The notes under the pieces: generated by a model
The model's database searches: none
What the model saw: the letters and a program-made list of their open reading frames with translations, nothing else
What the model was told of the DNA's origin: nothing
Translations under genes and position numbers: made by a program
Shown: positions 1 through 5,878 of the stretch, piece after piece
Layout of the letters: each line of letters starts with the position of its first letter
How positions within the stretch are numbered: position 1 is the stretch's first letter
Assembly: GCA_049670505.1 (NCBI GenBank)
Contig: JBATTK010000187.1
Location: forward strand, 1 to 6,494
Direction of reading: 5' to 3'
From: JBATTK01 sp049670505
Lineage (GTDB): Bacteria > Bacteroidota > Bacteroidia > Flavobacteriales > Flavobacteriaceae
Length of the DNA stretch: 6,494 nt

Positions 1-163
1 CTTACAGAATGTACTATTTATTATTATTATTTATCATAATTAGTTTTAAAATAGACGTAAATGAATAATTATAATTATAATATGTAACTAAAATAGAATA
101 ATATATTTTAAAATTGAAAGTTTAAACGCATCTTTGACTTTTAATTGATATAAAAACATATTT
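1..163 (+). promoter_or_regulatory. AT-rich leader upstream of asnB
   Basis: This stretch is extremely AT-rich and holds no convincing gene; the longest open frame entering from the left edge closes at about position 65. It presumably carries the asnB promoter. The best match to the Bacteroidota -7 box TAnnTTTG is CATCTTTG at 129-136, with one mismatch. It would give a leader of roughly 20 nt, but no TTG-type -33 element stands at the right distance, so the assignment is weak. A short palindrome AATTATAATT at 67-76 is probably a by-product of base composition. No Shine-Dalgarno sequence precedes the asnB ATG, as is normal in this phylum. Confidence 0.3.
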
Positions 164-1834
164 ATGTGTGGAATAGTATGTGCATTTGATGTAAAGGAAA
201 GCACTGAAGTTTTAAGGCCCCAACTACTTGAAATGTCTAAAAAAGTAAGACATCGTGGTCCGGATTGGAGTGGTATTTATGCCAACGATAAAGCCATTTT
301 GGCACATGAAAGATTAGCCATTGTAGATCCCGTCTCCGGTAAACAGCCTTTATTGAGCGAAGATGGTACCTTAGTATTGGCCGCCAATGGAGAAATATAT
401 AACCACAGGGAACTTCGGAAGCGATTTAAGGGAACCTATAATTTTAGCACGGCGTCCGACTGCGAAGTTATTTTAGCCCTGTATCAAGAAAAGGGAGCCG
501 ACTTTTTAGATGAAATGAACGGTATTTTTGGCTTTGCGATATATGACACGGAAAAGGACGAATACTTTGTAGCACGCGATCATATGGGAATTATTCCTCT
601 ATATATTGGTTGGGACCAAAATGGTACGTTCTATGTTGCTTCGGAATTAAAGGCCTTGGAAGGAACGTGCAGCAAAATAGAACTTTTTCCTCCCGGTCAT
701 TATCTGAGCAGTACCGATGGAACTTTTAAACAATGGTATAAGCGGGATTGGATGGATTATGAGGCCGTAAAAGAGAACCAGACTAGTATAGCCGAACTTA
801 AGGATGCCTTAGAGGCATCCGTACATCGACAGTTAATGTCGGATGTGCCGTATGGAGTATTGTTATCCGGCGGATTGGATTCTTCCGTTACTTCTGCTAT
901 AGCAAAAAAATATTCCCAAAAAAGAATTGAATCAGGTGATACCAAGGAGGCTTGGTGGCCACAGTTACACTCTTTTTCCGTTGGTTTGGAGGGCTCCCCC
1001 GATTTGGCCGCGGCCCAAAAAGTAGCTGAACATATAGGAACGGTACACCATGAGATAAAATTCACTATCCAAGAAGGTTTGGATGCTATTAAAGATGTAA
1101 TCTATAACCTTGAAACATATGATATTACTACGGTAAGAGCTTCTACACCAATGTATTTAATGGCAAGGGTCATCAAATCCATGGGTATAAAAATGGTATT
1201 GTCCGGCGAAGGTGCGGATGAGCTTTTTGGAGGATATTTATATTTTCACAAAGCACCGAGTCCAAAAGATTTTCATGAGGAAACTGTGCGAAAGTTGGAT
1301 AAATTACACATGTATGATTGTTTAAGGGCCAATAAATCCTTGGCAGCTTGGGGAATAGAAGGGCGGGTTCCGTTCTTGGACAAAGAGTTTATGGATGTAG
1401 CCATGCGTATAAACCCAAAAGATAAGATGATCAATGGGGAACGAATGGAGAAATGGGTCATTCGCAAGGCTTTTGAAGCGTACTTGCCCGAGAGTGTGGT
1501 TTGGCGTCAAAAAGAACAATTTTCGGACGGTGTAGGTTATAGTTGGATCGACACTTTAAAAGAAGTCGTCGATCAGGAAGTATCCGATGAACAACTGGCA
1601 AATGCCAAATTCAGGTTTCCGTTGCAAACACCTACTTCTAAAGAAGAGTTTTATTATCGTTCAATTTTTGAGGGGCATTTTCCATCCGATGCTGCGGCAT
1701 TATGTGTTCCCCAGGAGCCTTCAGTGGCGTGTAGCACTAAAATTGCCTTGGAATGGGATGAGGCATTTAAAAACATGAACGATCCATCGGGTAGAGCGGT
1801 AGCCAAGGTGCATGCCGATGCCTATGATAAATAG
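164..1834 (+). CDS. asnB: Asparagine synthase B (glutamine-hydrolysing)
   Basis: This cytosolic enzyme makes asparagine from aspartate, ATP and glutamine (EC 6.3.5.4). Its 556 residues match the roughly 554 of E. coli AsnB, so it looks complete. The N-terminal class II glutaminase domain (about 1-190) begins MCGI, and Cys2 becomes the N-terminal nucleophile after Met removal. This fixes the ATG at 164, because no other start leaves Cys at position 2. Glutamine-site residues are visible as Arg50, Asn75, Glu77 and Asp99. The synthetase domain (about 205-556) has the PP-loop SGGLDSS at 235-241 for ATP pyrophosphate and the GEGADELFGGY segment at 348-358. The stretch LETYDITTVRASTPMYLM, around 316-333, is characteristic of AsnB rather than of the AsnB-like amidotransferases of antibiotic or exopolysaccharide pathways. 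It reads as a single gene with an apparent terminator about 200 bp downstream, and is separated from gyrB by a repeat array. Nothing appears broken. Confidence 0.96.
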   Translation: MCGIVCAFDVKESTEVLRPQLLEMSKKVRHRGPDWSGIYANDKAILAHERLAIVDPVSGKQPLLSEDGTLVLAANGEIYNHRELRKRFKGTYNFSTASDCEVILALYQEKGADFLDEMNGIFGFAIYDTEKDEYFVARDHMGIIPLYIGWDQNGTFYVASELKALEGTCSKIELFPPGHYLSSTDGTFKQWYKRDWMDYEAVKENQTSIAELKDALEASVHRQLMSDVPYGVLLSGGLDSSVTSAIAKKYSQKRIESGDTKEAWWPQLHSFSVGLEGSPDLAAAQKVAEHIGTVHHEIKFTIQEGLDAIKDVIYNLETYDITTVRASTPMYLMARVIKSMGIKMVLSGEGADELFGGYLYFHKAPSPKDFHEETVRKLDKLHMYDCLRANKSLAAWGIEGRVPFLDKEFMDVAMRINPKDKMINGERMEKWVIRKAFEAYLPESVVWRQKEQFSDGVGYSWIDTLKEVVDQEVSDEQLANAKFRFPLQTPTSKEEFYYRSIFEGHFPSDAAALCVPQEPSVACSTKIALEWDEAFKNMNDPSGRAVAKVHADAYDK

Positions 1835-2040
1835 TTCCAAGGGATAGGGCCGTGATTTTTTGAAACCAGCGGTTCTTTTGGATACGATAGTGTTTTTTTA
1901 AAGGTCGGGAGCACAGCTCGTCAAAGGTGTTTTTATTCGAGTATACCTTTGAATAGTTTTTTTGGCCAATACCTTGTAAAAGGTTCAGTATATGAATGAG
2001 TAAGCTGTTTTATTCAGGTTTTTAATTATAATTAGTCCTT
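1835..2040. other. Gene-free spacer downstream of asnB
   Basis: I see no coding region here. It contains a weak hairpin pairing CAAAGGT (1922-1928) with ACCTTTG (1945-1951), followed by a T-run at 1957-1963. It could be a first, leaky terminator for asnB, although the loop of 16 nt is long. A smaller stem ACCTT/AAGGT occupies 1971-1984. The sequence TACCTTTG at 1944-1951 matches the TAnnTTTG -7 consensus, but no -33 partner is recognisable. A short transcript starting here and ending at the hairpin of 2041-2070 is possible but unsupported. Confidence 0.4.
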
Positions 2041-2070
2041 AAGAAGCGCTGTAAAAGGCGCTTCTTTTGT
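2041..2070 (+). terminator. Rho-independent terminator downstream of asnB
   Basis: A perfect 9-bp stem, AAGAAGCGC (2041-2049) with GCGCTTCTT (2058-2066), encloses an 8-nt loop. The T-rich tail TTGTT follows directly. The tail is short, but the stem is strong and well placed to end asnB transcription before the repeat array. The distance of about 200 nt from the asnB stop implies a long 3' untranslated region, or else that the hairpin ends a separate short RNA. Confidence 0.65.
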
Positions 2071-2166
2071 TAATGAGACCCAGTTTTCAAGCATTGAAAA
2101 CTGAAGGTCGAATTAACCCCGCCCCTTGGCGGGGTCTTATGAATCCGTTTCGGCCGTTGTGTCGAT

Positions 2167-2195
2167 GCCCTTTACGTTCGGGGAGGGCGTTTTTT
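2167..2195 (+). terminator. Terminator-like hairpin in repeat copy 1
   Basis: GCCCT (2167-2171) pairs with AGGGC (2184-2188) across a 12-nt loop, and six T residues (2190-2195) follow after one G. The shape is that of a rho-independent terminator reading toward gyrB, although the stem is short. The T-run also forms the left edge of the next palindrome. Confidence 0.4.
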
Positions 2196-2274
2196 CAAGC
2201 ATTGAAAACCGAAGGTCGAATTAACCCCGCCCCTTGGCGGGGTCTTATGAATCCATTTCGGCCGTTGTGGCGAT

Positions 2275-2303
2275 GCCCTTTACGTTCGGGGAGGGTGTTT
2301 TTT
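2275..2303 (+). terminator. Terminator-like hairpin in repeat copy 2
   Basis: This is the same structure as in copy 1: GCCCT (2275-2279) pairs with AGGGT (2292-2296) and six T residues follow at 2298-2303. One substitution turns the outermost G-C pair into a G-U wobble, so the stem is slightly weaker but still formed. Confidence 0.35.
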
Positions 2304-2384
2304 CAAGCGTTGAAAACCGAAGGTCGAATTAACCCCGCCCCTTGGCGGGGTCTTATGAATCCGTTTCGGCCGTTGTGTCGATGC

Positions 2385-2413
2385 CCCCTTACGTTCGGGG
2401 AGAGTATTTTTTT
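2385..2413 (+). terminator. Terminator-like hairpin in repeat copy 3
   Basis: The copy-1 stem is lost here, but an inserted or substituted C creates a shifted stem, CCCC (2385-2388) with GGGG (2397-2400), and the T-run grows to seven (2407-2413). The hairpin-plus-T-run layout therefore survives through different base pairs, although the gap between stem and T-run is longer at six bases. Confidence 0.3.
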
Positions 2414-2427
2414 CAACATTTGAAAAC

Positions 2428-2488
2428 GCTATATGCCCATATAGCCTTAACTTTAAAAGGCGCCCTTTCCTTTGGTAAAAACCAAGGG
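2428..2488. other. Three back-to-back small hairpins
   Basis: Immediately after the repeat array, three inverted repeats follow in close succession. They are GCTATAT-gccc-ATATAGC (2428-2445), AAAGG-cgc-CCTTT (2456-2468), and CCTTTGGT-aaaa-ACCAAGGG (2469-2488, 8 bp with one G-U pair). The last two abut exactly. None has a proper T-run, so they are not obvious terminators. They could be decayed repeat material or part of a structured RNA. No gene is visible between here and gyrB. Confidence 0.5.
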
Positions 2489-2570
2489 TTCCTTGTATAT
2501 AGTTTTATCCGTATCGGACTAAAAAACGATGAACAAAAAATCTGTCCAAATATCGATTTTCCCGACGATA

Positions 2571-2593
2571 TTTTCCACAATTTTTGTTGATAA
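2571..2593. promoter_or_regulatory. Pair of inverted DnaA-box-like sequences
   Basis: TTTTCCACA (2571-2579, +) and TTATCAACA (2585-2593, minus strand) each differ by one base from the classical DnaA box TTATCCACA. They face each other across 5 bp about 100 bp upstream of the gyrB start, in front of an AT-rich stretch. A weaker 7-of-9 match, TTATCCGTA, lies at 2505-2513. They could be DnaA sites controlling gyrB, an unrelated operator, or chance in AT-rich DNA. One-mismatch matches are common, so this call is tentative. Confidence 0.3.
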
Positions 2594-2613
2594 CTTAAAT
2601 GCTTATAATAAGC

Positions 2614-2650
2614 AGCAATACCTTATTCTATAGGGTATTGCTTATATTTG
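2614..2650 (+). promoter_or_regulatory. gyrB promoter with an overlapping dyad
   Basis: TATATTTG at 2643-2650 is a perfect match to the Bacteroidota sigma-ABfr -7 consensus TAnnTTTG, 42 bp before the gyrB ATG. It predicts a start near 2656 and an AT-rich leader of about 35 nt without a Shine-Dalgarno sequence. No TTTG -33 element is seen. Its expected place is filled by an inverted repeat: AGCAATACC (2614-2622) pairs perfectly with GGTATTGCT (2634-2642). The pairing extends inward through one G-T and three A-T pairs to a 3-base centre, TCT. The dyad ends exactly where the -7 box begins, which is the geometry of a repressor operator or a supercoiling-sensitive cruciform. Either role is inference. 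Confidence 0.6.
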
Positions 2651-2691
2651 CAAGATTGCTAAATTTTAATTAAAACAACTTAATTTGTTCT

Positions 2692-4638
2692 ATGAGCGAA
2701 GAAGCAAAGAAACAGAATTATTCAGCCGATAGTATTCAGGCTTTAGAGGGTATGGAGCATGTGCGCATGCGCCCTTCCATGTATATTGGTGATATAGGTG
2801 TAAGAGGATTGCACCATTTGGTCTATGAAGTAGTGGATAATTCCATTGATGAGGCTATGGGCGGCCATTGTGATATGATTAATATTACCATAAACGAGGA
2901 TAATTCAATAACTACCAAGGATAATGGTAGGGGTATTCCCGTAGACCTTCATAAAAAAGAAGGCGTTTCGGCCCTTGAGGTGGTTATGACCAAGATTGGT
3001 GCCGGGGGAAAATTTGATAAGGATTCCTATAAAGTATCCGGTGGTCTTCACGGCGTGGGTGTTTCCGTAGTGAACGCACTTTCCAACCACTTAAGGGCAA
3101 CTGTACATAGGGACGGAAAAATATGGGAACAAGAATATGAAAGGGGTAAGTCCCTTTATCCCGTTAAAAGCATAGGGGAGACAACGGAAAGGGGTACGGT
3201 CGTTACTTTTCATCCAGACGATACCATATTTACCCAAACCATTGAATTTAGTTACGAGACTTTGGCCAATAGGATGCGGGAACTCTCTTATTTGAATAAA
3301 GGGGTTACCATTACTATTATGGATAAACGCCAGAAGGATAAGGAGAGTGAAAGCGGGTATGTTCAAGATACGTTTTATTCCGATGAAGGATTAAAGGAGT
3401 TTGTTACTTTCCTGGATAGTAATAGGGAGCAGTTGATACAAAATATTATTGCGATGGAAGGGGAAAAAAACGGTATTCCCGTTGAGGTTGCGATGACGTA
3501 TAATACATCATATACGGAAAATTTACACTCCTATGTAAACAACATCAATACCCATGAAGGAGGTACCCATTTATCAGGATTTAGAAGGGGATTGACTTCT
3601 ACCTTAAAGAAATATGCGGATTCCTCGGGAATGTTGGATAAACTAAAGTTTGAAGTACAGGGCGATGATTTTAGGGAAGGGTTGACCGCTATCGTATCGG
3701 TAAAAGTTGCGGAACCTCAATTTGAAGGGCAAACCAAAACTAAATTGGGTAATAGGGAGGTTTCCTCGGCGGTCTCCCAAGCGGTTTCCGAAATGTTGAC
3801 CAATTATTTGGAGGAAAATCCGGATGATGCCAAGATCATTGTACAGAAAGTAATTCTGGCCGCCCAGGCACGTCATGCAGCTACTAAGGCACGTGAGATG
3901 GTACAGCGTAAAACTGTAATGAGTATTGGTGGCCTGCCGGGAAAATTATCGGACTGTTCGGAGCAAGATCCGGCACTTTGCGAGGTTTTCTTGGTTGAGG
4001 GAGATTCTGCAGGTGGAACTGCCAAGCAAGGTAGGGATCGGAATTTTCAGGCTATTCTTCCCTTACGAGGTAAGATACTGAATGTAGAAAAGGCCATGCA
4101 GCACAAGGTATTTGAGAATGAGGAAATTAAGAATATCTATACCGCTTTGGGCGTAACTATTGGTACCGAAGAGGATAGCAAGGCATTGAACTTAGAAAAA
4201 TTACGGTATCATAAAGTAGTAATCATGTGTGATGCCGATGTAGATGGTAGTCATATTGAGACCTTAATTTTAACTTTCTTCTTCCGCTATATGCGAGAAT
4301 TGATCGAGGGAGGACATGTATATATTGCGACGCCACCGCTTTATTTGGTTAAAAAAGGAACTAAAAAAAGGTATGCATGGAACGATAAGGAGCGCGATGA
4401 AATTGCCGAAAGTTTTAGCGGTAGCGTGGGTATTCAACGCTATAAGGGTCTTGGTGAAATGAATGCCGAACAATTATGGGATACTACAATGAACCCGGAT
4501 TTTAGAACATTGCGGCAAATAACCATAGCCAATGCTACGGAAACCGATAGGGTTTTCTCCATGCTTATGGGAGATGAAGTGCCTCCGAGAAGGGAGTTTA
4601 TTGAAAAAAATGCCGTTTATGCGAACATTGATGCATAA
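2692..4638 (+). CDS. gyrB: DNA gyrase subunit B
   Basis: This is the ATPase/TOPRIM subunit of the A2B2 type II topoisomerase that introduces negative supercoils into DNA. Its 648 residues fit Bacteroidota GyrB, which lacks the roughly 165-residue insert of E. coli GyrB. The GHKL ATPase domain (about 10-230) shows the catalytic Glu46 and Mg-binding Asn50 in YEVVDNSIDEA, Asp77 with GRGIP (79-83), and GGLHGVG at 117-123. Arg140 aligns with E. coli Arg136, the coumarin-contact site, and is wild type. The transducer domain has the QTK loop at 347-349. The TOPRIM domain has EGDSAGG with Glu436, PLRGKILNVEKA at 457-468, and DADVDGSH with Asp514, Asp516 and Asp518. The tail carries YKGLGEMN at 584-591. 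ParE is the alternative, but the CDADVDGSHI and QRYKGLGEMN stretches and the overall length favour GyrB. It is flanked by its own promoter and terminator, so it is probably monocistronic. Confidence 0.97.
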   Translation: MSEEAKKQNYSADSIQALEGMEHVRMRPSMYIGDIGVRGLHHLVYEVVDNSIDEAMGGHCDMINITINEDNSITTKDNGRGIPVDLHKKEGVSALEVVMTKIGAGGKFDKDSYKVSGGLHGVGVSVVNALSNHLRATVHRDGKIWEQEYERGKSLYPVKSIGETTERGTVVTFHPDDTIFTQTIEFSYETLANRMRELSYLNKGVTITIMDKRQKDKESESGYVQDTFYSDEGLKEFVTFLDSNREQLIQNIIAMEGEKNGIPVEVAMTYNTSYTENLHSYVNNINTHEGGTHLSGFRRGLTSTLKKYADSSGMLDKLKFEVQGDDFREGLTAIVSVKVAEPQFEGQTKTKLGNREVSSAVSQAVSEMLTNYLEENPDDAKIIVQKVILAAQARHAATKAREMVQRKTVMSIGGLPGKLSDCSEQDPALCEVFLVEGDSAGGTAKQGRDRNFQAILPLRGKILNVEKAMQHKVFENEEIKNIYTALGVTIGTEEDSKALNLEKLRYHKVVIMCDADVDGSHIETLILTFFFRYMRELIEGGHVYIATPPLYLVKKGTKKRYAWNDKERDEIAESFSGSVGIQRYKGLGEMNAEQLWDTTMNPDFRTLRQITIANATETDRVFSMLMGDEVPPRREFIEKNAVYANIDA

Positions 4639-4657
4639 AAAACCATACTTATACAAC

Positions 4658-4687
4658 AAAAACTCGCACCAACAGTGCGAGTTTTTT
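4658..4687 (+). terminator. Strong rho-independent terminator after gyrB
   Basis: AAAAACTCGCAC (4658-4669) pairs perfectly with GTGCGAGTTTTT (4675-4686) around the 5-nt loop CAACA, 19 bp after the gyrB stop. The GC core is 8 bp and the U-tract is continuous. The A-run upstream makes it potentially bidirectional. It separates gyrB from the next gene, which starts only about 30 bp later. Confidence 0.92.
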
Positions 4688-4717
4688 AGTTTTAAAGGAT
4701 TTTAAAATTTCAAACAG

Positions 4718-5722
4718 ATGAAGAAAGTACTTTTTTTACTACCTGTATTTTTTTGTTCCTTTGGTACGGCTCAATCCGATGTCAATAATTTATTTGCCGC
4801 AGGCCTTGCCGATGCGGAACGTTTTACCAATGATTATTTATCCCCTGTTATGGAAGGGGTAATCTACGGTGTTTCCAACGGTTGGTATAATTCTGCGGAG
4901 GCCAAACCTCTAGGGGGTTTTGAAATTTCCATTATCGGAAACATTTCCTCTTTTCGGAATAAAGAGGATAAAAAATCCTTTATATTGAACACGGAGGATT
5001 ATGACAATCTACAGTTTGTGGACGGGGCAACATCAAGGGCCGTATCTACTGCTTTGGGAGATTTGGAAGGTATTCGGGTATTTGTGGAAGGGCCTAACGG
5101 AATTCTAAGGGAAGAATTCGAATTGCCGACCGGACTGGCTTCCGAAGATATTAATTTTATACCATCGGCTTTTTTACAAGCTAGTGTTGGGTTGATCAAG
5201 GGAACCGAAATAAAAGTTAGATTTCTGCCAAAGATCAATACGGATGATGTTGCGATTGGATTATATGGGGTAGGAATACAACATGATTTTACCAAACATT
5301 TACCTGCGGACAAGTTATTGCCAGTATCAATATCCGCGGTTATCGGTTATACACATTTAGATGGCACCTATGATTTTACGAATACCAGCCTTATTGCAGG
5401 TGAAGACCAACGAATAGATGCGAAGATAAATACTTGGGTATTTCAGGCAGTAGTATCCACTAGACTACCGGTCATCAACTTTTATGGTGGCTTAGGCTAT
5501 CTTACAGGAAAGTCGGAAACCGATGTTCTGGGGACCTATGAAGTACAATCGGGGCCTTTTCAAGAGACTTATATAGATCCCTTTACTATTAACAGTGATG
5601 CCAGTGGTCTGACGGCAAATCTGGGAACAAAATTAAAACTTGGATTTTTCAGATTGAATTTGGATTATACGCTTGCTGAATTTAACAATATATCCTTAGG
5701 GATCAACTTCGGATTTAGGTAA
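4718..5722 (+). CDS. Putative outer-membrane beta-barrel protein, DUF6588-like
   Basis: This is a 334-residue exported protein of unknown function. The N-terminus has Lys2-Lys3, a hydrophobic core (4-15) and a GTAQ motif, giving probable signal peptidase I cleavage between Ala18 and Gln19. Cys13 is not in a lipobox. The conserved-looking N-terminal block (31-75) includes ERFTNDYLSP, SNGWYNSA and LGGFEISIIGN, which I associate from memory with the flavobacterial DUF6588 family. The rest alternates polar and hydrophobic residues with Gly/aromatic turns (FYGGLGYLTG at 255-264, LKLGFFRLNLDYTL at 306-319). It ends ISLGINFGFR, a pattern like the closing strand of an outer-membrane barrel. The ATG at 4718 is chosen because it gives the full signal peptide. 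It lies about 30 bp beyond the gyrB terminator. A TAGTTTTA sequence at 4687-4694 is a one-mismatch -7 box, so the promoter may overlap the terminator tail, or read-through may supply expression. Confidence 0.82.
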   Translation: MKKVLFLLPVFFCSFGTAQSDVNNLFAAGLADAERFTNDYLSPVMEGVIYGVSNGWYNSAEAKPLGGFEISIIGNISSFRNKEDKKSFILNTEDYDNLQFVDGATSRAVSTALGDLEGIRVFVEGPNGILREEFELPTGLASEDINFIPSAFLQASVGLIKGTEIKVRFLPKINTDDVAIGLYGVGIQHDFTKHLPADKLLPVSISAVIGYTHLDGTYDFTNTSLIAGEDQRIDAKINTWVFQAVVSTRLPVINFYGGLGYLTGKSETDVLGTYEVQSGPFQETYIDPFTINSDASGLTANLGTKLKLGFFRLNLDYTLAEFNNISLGINFGFR

Positions 5723-5770
5723 GCCTTTCCTCCCCAGTGGTTCAGGGCGAAGCACGTGATTTGTGTTACC

Positions 5771-5878
5771 TTGTCATTCAGAGCCTTTCGACTGTGCTTA
5801 AGACGGGCTCAGCGAAGAATCTAGAAGAATTTATTGGTATCATGTGGTAGGGATTCCTCATTCCATTCGGAACGACAA
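5771..5878. repeat. Imperfect palindromic intergenic element
   Basis: This element lies between two convergent genes. The outer arms TTGTCATTC (5771-5779) and GAACGACAA (5870-5878) pair with one mismatch. A second pair, GAATC (5817-5821) with GATTC (5852-5856), nests inside. The left half has its own hairpin, GAGCC (5781-5785) with GGCTC (5806-5810), and the right half has TTCC/GGAA (5861-5872). From memory, wording of the kind GTCATTC.GAGC...CTCAGCGAAGAATC recurs as a dispersed intergenic repeat in many Bacteroidota genomes; this was not checked. No ORF or transposase is present, so it would be a non-autonomous REP- or MITE-like unit. It may double as a transcription stop between the convergent genes, since no ordinary terminator is seen there. 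Confidence 0.6.

Larger units (their letters stand above)
2084..2426. repeat. Three tandem 108-bp repeats bounded by four palindromes
   Basis: The copies lie at 2084-2191, 2192-2299 and 2300-2409 (the last is 110 bp because of two one-base insertions). Copies 1 and 2 differ at 4 of 108 positions, and copy 3 is diverged mainly at its right end. Each unit runs in this order: palindrome TTTTCAA-N3-TTGAAAA; a spacer; GC hairpin ACCCCGCC-CCTT-GGCGGGGT (2116-2135, 2224-2243, 2332-2351); a spacer with CGGCCG; and a GCCCT...AGGGC hairpin followed by a T-run. A fourth palindrome at 2410-2426 closes the array. The GC-rich units contrast with the AT-rich flanks. The period equals 36 codons, so the array is open in one frame for over 110 codons, which is probably an artefact. 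The role is unknown; a REP/BIME-like or terminator-array function is inference. Confidence 0.93.

Noticed and set aside
3..65. Short plus-strand frame entering from the left edge, possibly the end of an upstream gene
   Set aside because: Only about 20 codons, made of low-complexity TTA/ATT repeats giving Leu/Ile runs; this is what AT-rich non-coding DNA yields by chance.
757..1065. Minus-strand open frame of 102 codons inside asnB
   Set aside because: It lies wholly within the confidently identified asnB gene and has no recognisable domain. The same holds for the other antisense frames in asnB, gyrB and the barrel gene.
164..1834. AsnB as an exopolysaccharide or secondary-metabolite amidotransferase
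   Set aside because: Length, active-site residues and long stretches match genuine AsnB closely, and no glycosyltransferase or biosynthetic genes adjoin it.
2084..2426. The array as a CRISPR
   Set aside because: The recurring 17-bp palindromes are separated by about 91 bp of nearly identical sequence rather than unique spacers, and no cas gene is near.
2084..2426. The array as an integron cassette (attC) series
   Set aside because: The units are the same sequence repeated, with no cassette genes, no integrase and no recognisable R'/R'' core sites.
2342..2590. An 82-codon plus-strand frame from repeat copy 3 into the gyrB upstream region
   Set aside because: It starts inside the repeat, runs through several hairpins and the DnaA-like boxes, and the deduced protein shows no domain, signal or credible composition.
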